From: Acanthochlamys bracteata
Lineage: Eukaryota; Streptophyta; Magnoliopsida; Pandanales; Velloziaceae
Direction of reading: 5' to 3'
NCBI GenBank assembly: GCA_019914995.1
Contig: CM034143.1
Location: 5,061,501-5,125,500 of the forward strand
Length of the DNA stretch: 64,000 bases
In this document: piece by piece, positions 57,471-64,000 of the stretch
How the letters are laid out: every line of letters begins with the position of its first letter
How positions within the stretch are numbered: position 1 is the stretch's first letter
Position numbers and translations under genes: made by a program
The notes under the pieces: generated by a model
What the model saw: only the letters and a program-made list of their open reading frames with translations
Database searches by the model: none
Told to the model about the DNA's origin: nothing

Positions 57471-60400
57471 GATTCATTGGAGATGTCTATGAAATGATTA
57501 CGTCCGTTTTGTCCGTGCTTATAAAATAAAAAATATTCTAATAATAAATTTAATTTTTTTAATCTAAAATAATAATAAAATTTATTTCTATAAAGATTTT
57601 ATAAAATATTTATTTCAAATATAAAAATTTATTTTATAAATTTTTATAAGTTCACTTCTAGTTAAAAGAACACACCTTTATTTAGCGTGTCTTATATATG
57701 TGTGAAAAACAAAATCGTGGAGCAGTAATAAGAAGATAAAAATTTAACTAAGATATACATCAAGGTAAAATTAAAACTATACTTCTTTAATTTTTTTAAT
57801 GTATGTCTATATATATACCTAATGGAAAATATAGTACATATAATCAATCTATAGAGGATCTTTTAAGAGTGCTTAAAATAAATTTAAAAATAGTTTATTT
57901 CAAAACTTTTCAGAAGCAAGTTTTAGTTTTTATTAAAAAATACTATAAATTATATATAAATATTTTACAATATATAATTTATTTATATTTTACAAAAAAT
58001 TTAAAAGTTTTCTAAAAATATTTTAAAAATTATTTGAAATGTAAAAACTTAAAGAAAGTGAATTCAGTACAAAATGTCTGAAGGTTATTTCATTTTATTT
58101 CAAATTTTATTTATATTTTTTAATAGATTTTTATAATATTTATAAAATATATTTAAAATTTTATTAAATATAGAAAATTATATATAATAAAAAAATAAAA
58201 CTATGTTTATATAAATTTAAAAATATATTTTGTTTAAAAAATATATTGCAAAAATGAGAAATCGCCAAACTTATTTTTATCAATTAAAAATTTAAAACCT
58301 TCTAGCTTTTGTCTTTTGCAACTAGAACCCTTCTGTGAGTATATTTCAATTAGAAACATTATATTATTCAATTTATACTGAGACCCACATGTAATATAAA
58401 TATTTTGATTTCTTACAGAAAATTATAAAGAAAATAAAGACAACTGAGTCGGGCGTTTGGGATTGCCTTTTTCAAAATGCTTCATTTTAATTTTAAATTT
58501 TAAATTTTTGAATACATATTTTATAAATATTTAAAAATTTTATTTAAAAATTTAAAAAATATAAAAAAAGTCTACATAGTGAGATTTTTTATTATATATA
58601 TTTATTTAAAAAATATAAAAATATCATCAATTTTTAAAAAATTTCATTTCATAAACACTCCCAAACGCCTTATACTCATCAGATGAGGTAATGTTTCATT
58701 ATCGGCCGCATTTGGAGCGCATTTTTGGATAAATGTTTTAATTATTACATCTTAAATTTATAATAAATTTTATATTATTATATACAAATTTATTTAAAAA
58801 TTTAAAAAATAAATTTTTTGATTTTATAAAAATTATTATTATTTATATTATTATTATTTTTGAAATAAAATAAGAATATTTTGTCTTAAAAAATATTTTT
58901 AAAAATACTTTCAAGTGCCTCTTTTGAGTTTTAATAAATTATTGAGAGTATGAAATAAAATATTTTAAATTATATATATATATATATATATAAATAAATA
59001 TATCTTTTGTAAACATGTGATTTCATAGATAATACCAAATTGTATATATATAACAAATTGTACCAAAATAATTTTTTATAATTTTTATTTAAAAATAATA
59101 CTTCAATTTTTTTAAATAAAGTATTTATTTAAAATGATAAATATTAAAAAGTTTTTCCAAATTACCTTAGTTAGTCAGTCACTTAAGTACTTGTTCTTCA
59201 CACGTTCCTGCTTTTTTTTTTAATTTTACAAGTTACTAAATTTTAATCAAAATAATGGATAAGTGATTGCTCATTTCATAATAGATAACTAACGTTCTTG
59301 AGAAAAATATTACATATTTTATTCTAATAAAAGGTCAACCACTTTCCAATTAGTTTTTAATTAGTGGGAATTATTTTTTCAGATAAAGTGCTATGAGAAG
59401 ATTCATATAACAAATTTTTTAATGGAAAAAATAAGTAAAAAATAAAGTAAAACATTCCTTTATTAAAGCTATGTTTATTTATTAGTTGAAAATTAGTTCT
59501 TTTTGTTGATGTGGTGTTTTTGCTTTCAAGGAACAATTTGATTACGTGGACTAAAGCATAGAGTGCAGTAAAGAAAAACTACAAAATCCAATTTTAATAA
59601 AACATAATAAATAATAATTGCTTCCTATTATAAGAAACAAACAGAAAGAAAAACTAATTTGAATGTAACCACTGCAGTAGTACCTGGAAAATTTTGATTT
59701 GGCTATTTAATATCTATTTAAAACAATTCTATTCGTAAAATGATCAGAGCGAATTTCTTTGACCATTGATTATAGTTATGATTAGAATAGCTGAAAAATT
59801 AATTGTTTTTTTAAAAAATTCTTTAGAAACTTTTTTTATGAACTTTAAATAAACTCATATGTATATAATTTTATTATATAGAATAATTTTAAAAAATTTT
59901 ACAACACAGTTAGGATCATTTAAAAGTGATTTAAAATTTAATACAAAATTATTTTATTTTATATAAAAAACGAATTCTATTTTTAAAATAAACAATAATA
60001 AAATTTTTATAAATATTTTTTATTTTAAATTTAATTAAATTTAAAAAATTACAAAATCTTATTGAAAAATATAAATTAAAATTAAATAAACTTTTTTAGA
60101 CCTGTTGCCAACCGGTCCTGTATTTAAAAAGTTCAAAGTTTTCAAAAAAAGACGGGCTAAACGTAGCTTACTTTGTAATAAAGACTCCGATAAATATTTT
60201 TTGCATACAACAACCAGATCATTTCTTTTATTAGTTGTCAGGTTAAATCTCAGCATGTGCCACAATTATTAGTTGAAACTCCATCACCGTTAAAGAAAAA
60301 AAAGATATAATAATGTCAACTAATATAAAAATGATTGGTGGGGTTGATCATGTAGTACTACCGCGAATAACAATCATCATCTCCAACGTATAACTGTCGA

Positions 60401-60475
60401 CGTGGCATCTATTGATTAACAGTCAGTTTAATTCAAATATTGAAATTGATTAATTAATATAGGTATTATAACAAC
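57471..60475. other. AT-rich gene-free DNA with small repeats and a TA microsatellite
   Basis: Very AT-rich. A MITE-like unit with perfect 11-bp ends lies at 58452-58669 (separate entry) and a related one at about 58705-58925 (GCATTTGGAGCGCATTTTTGG at the left, CACTTGAAAG mirror-like words at the right). A (TA)n tract of about 20 bases lies at 58972-58992. No coding sequence is supported. Confidence 0.5.
58452..58669. repeat. AT-rich MITE with 11-bp terminal inverted repeats
   Basis: Begins GGCGTTTGGGA and ends TCCCAAACGCC, a perfect 11-bp inverted repeat around 218 bp. The interior is almost wholly A and T, with the word CTACATAGTGAGATTTTTTA. The same word in diverged form occurs near 28816. 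The family of transposase is not known. No clear TSD is visible beside these ends. Confidence 0.6.
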
Positions 60476-61108
60476 CATAATTTTAAAACACCAAAAAAAT
60501 TATTCGATTAAACAGACGGATCACCAAATTAACCTATTAAATTAAAATAAATTTAATAAATAAATATTAATATATAAATAATTATATGTATTATATAGCT
60601 TCTTCTATAATAATTATTTAAAAATTAAAAAATAATTATATATAAGAAACTTTAAATATATTTTAACATTATATTTTTCATATTTTTTCAACTAAGTACT
60701 TAAGATAATAATAAAAAAGTCTAACATATGATAAATTTTTATATTTTATGCATTACAAAAAATAAATTATCTACGATATAATTATTTATACTATCTACAC
60801 TATATTATATTTATTTATTATTTTTTAATAAATATAAAGATAAAAAAATAAATTAGTAATTTAAAAATATTCAATAAAGTATACATTTTAAGGTATATAT
60901 ATATATATTTTTTTTTAAAAATACTAAAATCGGATCGATCCGCTCAATTGGATCACCGAATTGATCTAAAATTCGGCCGGCCGGATCAATTCGAATTTTA
61001 CTGGATCATTTGTGCACCCAATTTTATATTAATTTGGCTGAAAATCAGTACCGGATTGTCAATTTTCGATCCGATCAAGCCGATTCGAAACCGAATTTTA
61101 AAACTATG
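60476..61108. mobile_element. Small DNA transposon with 8-bp TSD (hAT- or MULE-like)
   Basis: Left end CATAATTTTAAAAC and right end TTTTAAAACTATG are inverted repeats (the reverse of the right end is CATAGTTTTAAAA). Direct repeats ATAACAAC flank it (60468-60475 and 61109-61116). The right side holds degenerate GGATCGATCCG / CCGGCCGGATC words (60930-61090), of a kind I have seen in dispersed plant repeats. No coding capacity. It lies about 100-200 bp upstream of the likely transcription start of the second MCTP gene. Confidence 0.65.
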
Positions 61109-61116
61109 ATAACAAC

Positions 61117-62573
61117 CCAGTTGAGATTAATATAAACAAATAAGTTACTTAATGTTTGATATTAAAATTATAAAGGACTGATATTGCAAACACATCCTCT
61201 TGAAATCTCATCGGTGCACTCGCTCGCTTACTCACACGTGTGAAACCATCCGACCGCGGTCGTGTCTCTCTTCTTTCTTTTCCTTTTCTCTTCATTTTCG
61301 CCTCGGGTTCTCTGCAAGCACTACTGTACTGAGACAGAGAACAAGAAAACAAAAGAGTTTATTTTCTTTTTCTAATTCGACTCTCTCTCTCTCTTTCACC
61401 TGTGGTTGTTTGGTTTCTAGGGTTTCTTCTTTGGAGGGCGAAATAATTTGACTGGAGGAGGAGAAGAAGAAGGTAGGTTGAGAAGTTTTCTCTTCATTCT
61501 ATTGACTTATTCCTTGGTTCATTTGGAGTTGGTTGTGGTGGATTGTATATGCTTTTTTGTGGAGGAAATAGTTCATTTTTTATGCAATGGCTGATGGGTA
61601 TGATGAATCTTGGTACATTATTTTGAAACGGTTGGTAAGTGTCCTGATCTTGATTTCTTTACTTGAAAAATATTCATCTTTTTTTTTTTTTGTGTGATCT
61701 GCTTGAACATTGGAGAACATTAGTAGGATTTCTGGATTTGCTAAATCTTAGGTTGTCATAGTAAAAGTGCTGGTAAGCTGAAATCTTTCTCGTCCTGATT
61801 CTTTGCTTGGATTGAATCTACACAATCATTGTGTAGATTTTAGGTTTATTTTGCGTTTTGGTACTCTGATCTGTTTGCTTCGCTTAAGAGGGTTTTTCAG
61901 GGCGAGGGAGGGGCTTTCTATAGCAAATCGGGAGTAGTTCTCGGATTTGTTCAGTCTAACAATAGTTTTACTAGAATGATGGGTACATATTACCCTTTAT
62001 ATTTATCATTCTTCTGTGTTTTGGTTCACTTGTGCCAAAATATGGGTTCTTATCTGATGAACGATATGATGTGAAATGCATGACAAAGGTCTATTGCAAT
62101 GGTGATCATGAAAGCAGGGGGTCTTTTGTAGAAAGAAAAAAAGGGGGCTAATTCTATTTCCTCTAGTAGTAGATACTATTTAATTGCAAGAATCCTGGAT
62201 TTGATGCTTCTAATTGATTTTTGAAGTACTTATTTGCAGTTTCTAATTGGATGCTTATTCTATGTGCCTAACATTTGTCTTGTTTTCTTTGGATGCAGTA
62301 GCTTTGGCATAAGTGGGAAATTATTTTCCCTGGATTCCTTTTGTACATCTATCAAGGGATTTCTGAAACTTCCCTGGATCATTTGAAGTTATTAGTTCAC
62401 TTAGTTTCAATCTTCCCTTTTTCTGAAATTGCCTGAGCTATCAGTGGCCTGTCACTACTCAGTTGACCTCTGTCACTTCTTGATCTATGCTGTAAACATT
62501 GCAACAGACATACTGGACTTTAGACTGTTACCCTGAAGCAAATTGCTGGCTGGTGACTACCTAATTTACAACA
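61117..62573 (+). promoter_or_regulatory. Promoter and spliced 5' UTR of the second MCTP gene
   Basis: A pyrimidine-rich leader with a (CT)n tract at about 61380-61395 ends at GAAGAAG|GTAGGTTG. The likely 5' UTR intron is 61473-62298 (826 bp, ending TTGGATGCAG). The second UTR exon runs to the ATG at 62574 and has a few short upstream frames. The transcription start is not determined. Confidence 0.55.
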
Positions 62574-64000
62574 ATGCAACGGCCGATGCGTCCTGATGAG
62601 TACTCCTTGAAGGAGACCCACCCTCCCCTTGGGGGAGGAGGGGTAGCTGGCGATAAGCTCACAACCACTTATGATCTTGTTGAACAAATGCAGTACCTTT
62701 ATGTTCGCGTTGTCAAGGCAAAAGACCTCCCCGCAAAAGATGTTACTGGTAGCCTTGATCCTTATGTGGAGGTGAAGCTCGGAAATTACAGGGGCACTAC
62801 GAAGCATTTTGAAAAGAAGACAAATCCTGAATGGAACCAGGTCTTTGCTTTCTCCAAGGACCGGATTCAAGCCTCTCAACTTGAAGTTCTTGTGAAAGAC
62901 AAGGATTTAGTGAAAGATGATTTTGTAGGAAGGGTGGTGTTTGATCTCAATGAGATACCAAAACGAGTTCCACCGGACAGTCCATTGGCACCGCAGTGGT
63001 ATAGGTTGGATGATAAGAATGGGATGAAGGTGACTAAAGGGGAGATCATGCTGGCTGTCTGGATGGGGACACAGGCAGACGAGGCTTTTCCTGATGCTTG
63101 GAATTCCGAAGCTGCAACTGTTCCTGGTGATGGCCTTTCTAGTATAAGGTCAAAGGTGTATCTTACTCCCAAGCTCTGGTATTTACGAGTTAATGTGATA
63201 GAGGCCCAGGATTTAGTACCTGGCGATAAAGGTAGATACCCTGAAGTTTATGTGAAGGTTATGCTTGGTAACCAACTCGGGCGGACTAGGATATCTCCAA
63301 GCCGGAGCACAAACCCGATGTGGAATGAGGACTTGTTATTTGTTGCAGCAGAACCTTTTGAGGAGCATCTTGTACTCAGTGTTGAGGACAGGGTTGGACC
63401 CAACAAGGATGAGGTGCTGGGAAAGACAATTATACCATTGCAGAATGTGGATAGGCGACTTGACTATAAGCCAGTTAACTCCAGATGGTATAATCTTGAG
63501 AAGCATGTAATTCTGGAGAATGGCGAGAAGAAAAAGGAAGTCAAATTTTCTAGCCGGATCCATCTGAGGATTTGTTTGGATGGTGGGTACCATGTTTTGG
63601 ATGAATCCACACACTACAGCAGTGATCTCAGACCTACAGCAAAGCAGCTGTGGAAGCCCAGCATTGGCGTTCTTGAATTGGGTATCTTGACTGCTCAGGG
63701 ACTACTACCAATGAAAACAAAGGATGGTCGGGGGACTACTGATGCATACTGTGTTGCAAAATATGGTCAGAAATGGGTTCGTACAAGGACAATTATTGAT
63801 AGCTTTAGTCCAAAGTGGAACGAGCAGTACACTTGGGAGGTCTATGATCCTTGTACTGTTATCACAATCGGAGTGTTCGACAATAACCACTTGCATGGAG
63901 GGGACAAGGCATCCGGGCTTAGGGACAATAGAATTGGAAAAGTCCGTATCCGCCTCTCAACTCTTGAAGCTGATAAGGTGTATACTCATTCTTATCCTCT
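62574..64000 (+). CDS. MCTP/FTIP-family protein (FTIP3/4-like), N-terminal 475 codons, runs off the window
   Basis: Starts MQRPMRPDEYSLKETHPPLG. The motif LKETxPxLGGG...DKLTTTYDLVEQMQYLYVRVV is that of the short three-C2 MCTPs of the FTIP3/FTIP4 type. C2 domains: about residues 40-165 (YLYVRVVKAKDLP ... DPYVEVKLGNY), 200-325 (LWYLRVNVIEAQDL ... NPMWNEDLLFVAAEPF) and the third from about 362 (GVLELGILTAQGLLP ... TTDAYCVAKYGQKWVRTRTI). The frame is open to the last base, so the third C2 end and the PRT_C membrane region are outside. No intron interrupts this part, including the position where the 4656 paralogue has one (LGNQ|LGRTRI). It probably works as an ER anchor at plasmodesmata that helps traffic mobile regulators. 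Confidence 0.93.
   Translation, partial: MQRPMRPDEYSLKETHPPLGGGGVAGDKLTTTYDLVEQMQYLYVRVVKAKDLPAKDVTGSLDPYVEVKLGNYRGTTKHFEKKTNPEWNQVFAFSKDRIQASQLEVLVKDKDLVKDDFVGRVVFDLNEIPKRVPPDSPLAPQWYRLDDKNGMKVTKGEIMLAVWMGTQADEAFPDAWNSEAATVPGDGLSSIRSKVYLTPKLWYLRVNVIEAQDLVPGDKGRYPEVYVKVMLGNQLGRTRISPSRSTNPMWNEDLLFVAAEPFEEHLVLSVEDRVGPNKDEVLGKTIIPLQNVDRRLDYKPVNSRWYNLEKHVILENGEKKKEVKFSSRIHLRICLDGGYHVLDESTHYSSDLRPTAKQLWKPSIGVLELGILTAQGLLPMKTKDGRGTTDAYCVAKYGQKWVRTRTIIDSFSPKWNEQYTWEVYDPCTVITIGVFDNNHLHGGDKASGLRDNRIGKVRIRLSTLEADKVYTHSYP

Overview
This window is nuclear DNA of a flowering plant, most likely a eudicot. It has GT-AG multi-exon genes, long AT-rich intergenic stretches, plant-specific families (plasmodesmal MCTP/FTIP proteins, a TGA-type bZIP factor, isoamylase 2, DNA topoisomerase VI subunit B) and typical plant transposons (CACTA, Ty1/copia, TRIM, PIF/Harbinger-like). 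I cannot name the species. All calls come from reading translations, splice sites and repeats by eye. No database search was run.

Layout, left to right. (1) 1-4655: last exon of an ABHD18-like alpha/beta hydrolase, then an F-box/DUF295 gene remnant broken by a 5'-truncated Ty1/copia element that keeps its 3' LTR. (2) 4656-7131: a complete MCTP gene of three C2 domains plus PRT_C, carrying an 88-bp intron. (3) 8428-20880: an unidentified host gene broken by an 11.4-kb CACTA transposon (8734-20138, TSD TTT) and, on its right side, by a TRIM element. The CACTA carries a decayed TNP2-type transposase gene, a Transposase_24-type second gene, alternating-orientation subterminal repeats, a ~240-bp-period tandem array, and spliced-gene fragments of two host transporter-like genes (PILS and YSL). 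(4) 22065-27788 (minus): a complete TGA9/TGA10-like bZIP gene with a second, intact TRIM copy in one intron. (5) 28.1-34.2 kb: gene-free AT-rich DNA with many small MITE-like repeats. (6) 34235-51724 (plus): three intact genes in a row, TOP6B (19 exons, 672 aa), a Gfo/Idh/MocA-family oxidoreductase (365 aa) and ISA2 (single coding exon, 896 aa, catalytic residues lost). (7) 52.8-55.7 kb: an aspartyl-protease pseudogene (minus) split by a 2.16-kb PIF/Harbinger-like element. (8) 57.5-61.1 kb: AT-rich DNA with further small elements, one (60476-61108) with a clean 8-bp TSD just upstream of the next gene. (9) 61.2-64.0 kb: 5' UTR with its intron and the first 475 codons of a second MCTP/FTIP gene, which runs off the window.

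The intact genes are independent housekeeping or developmental genes and do not form a pathway cluster. The most unusual content is the transposon biology: gene capture by the CACTA element, nested insertions that can be excised on paper to restore host reading frames, and several splice-site oddities (two GC-AG introns, a NAGNAG acceptor beside the bZIP basic region, an 18-nt microexon, an intron in an MCTP gene). I found no convincing new multi-gene system.
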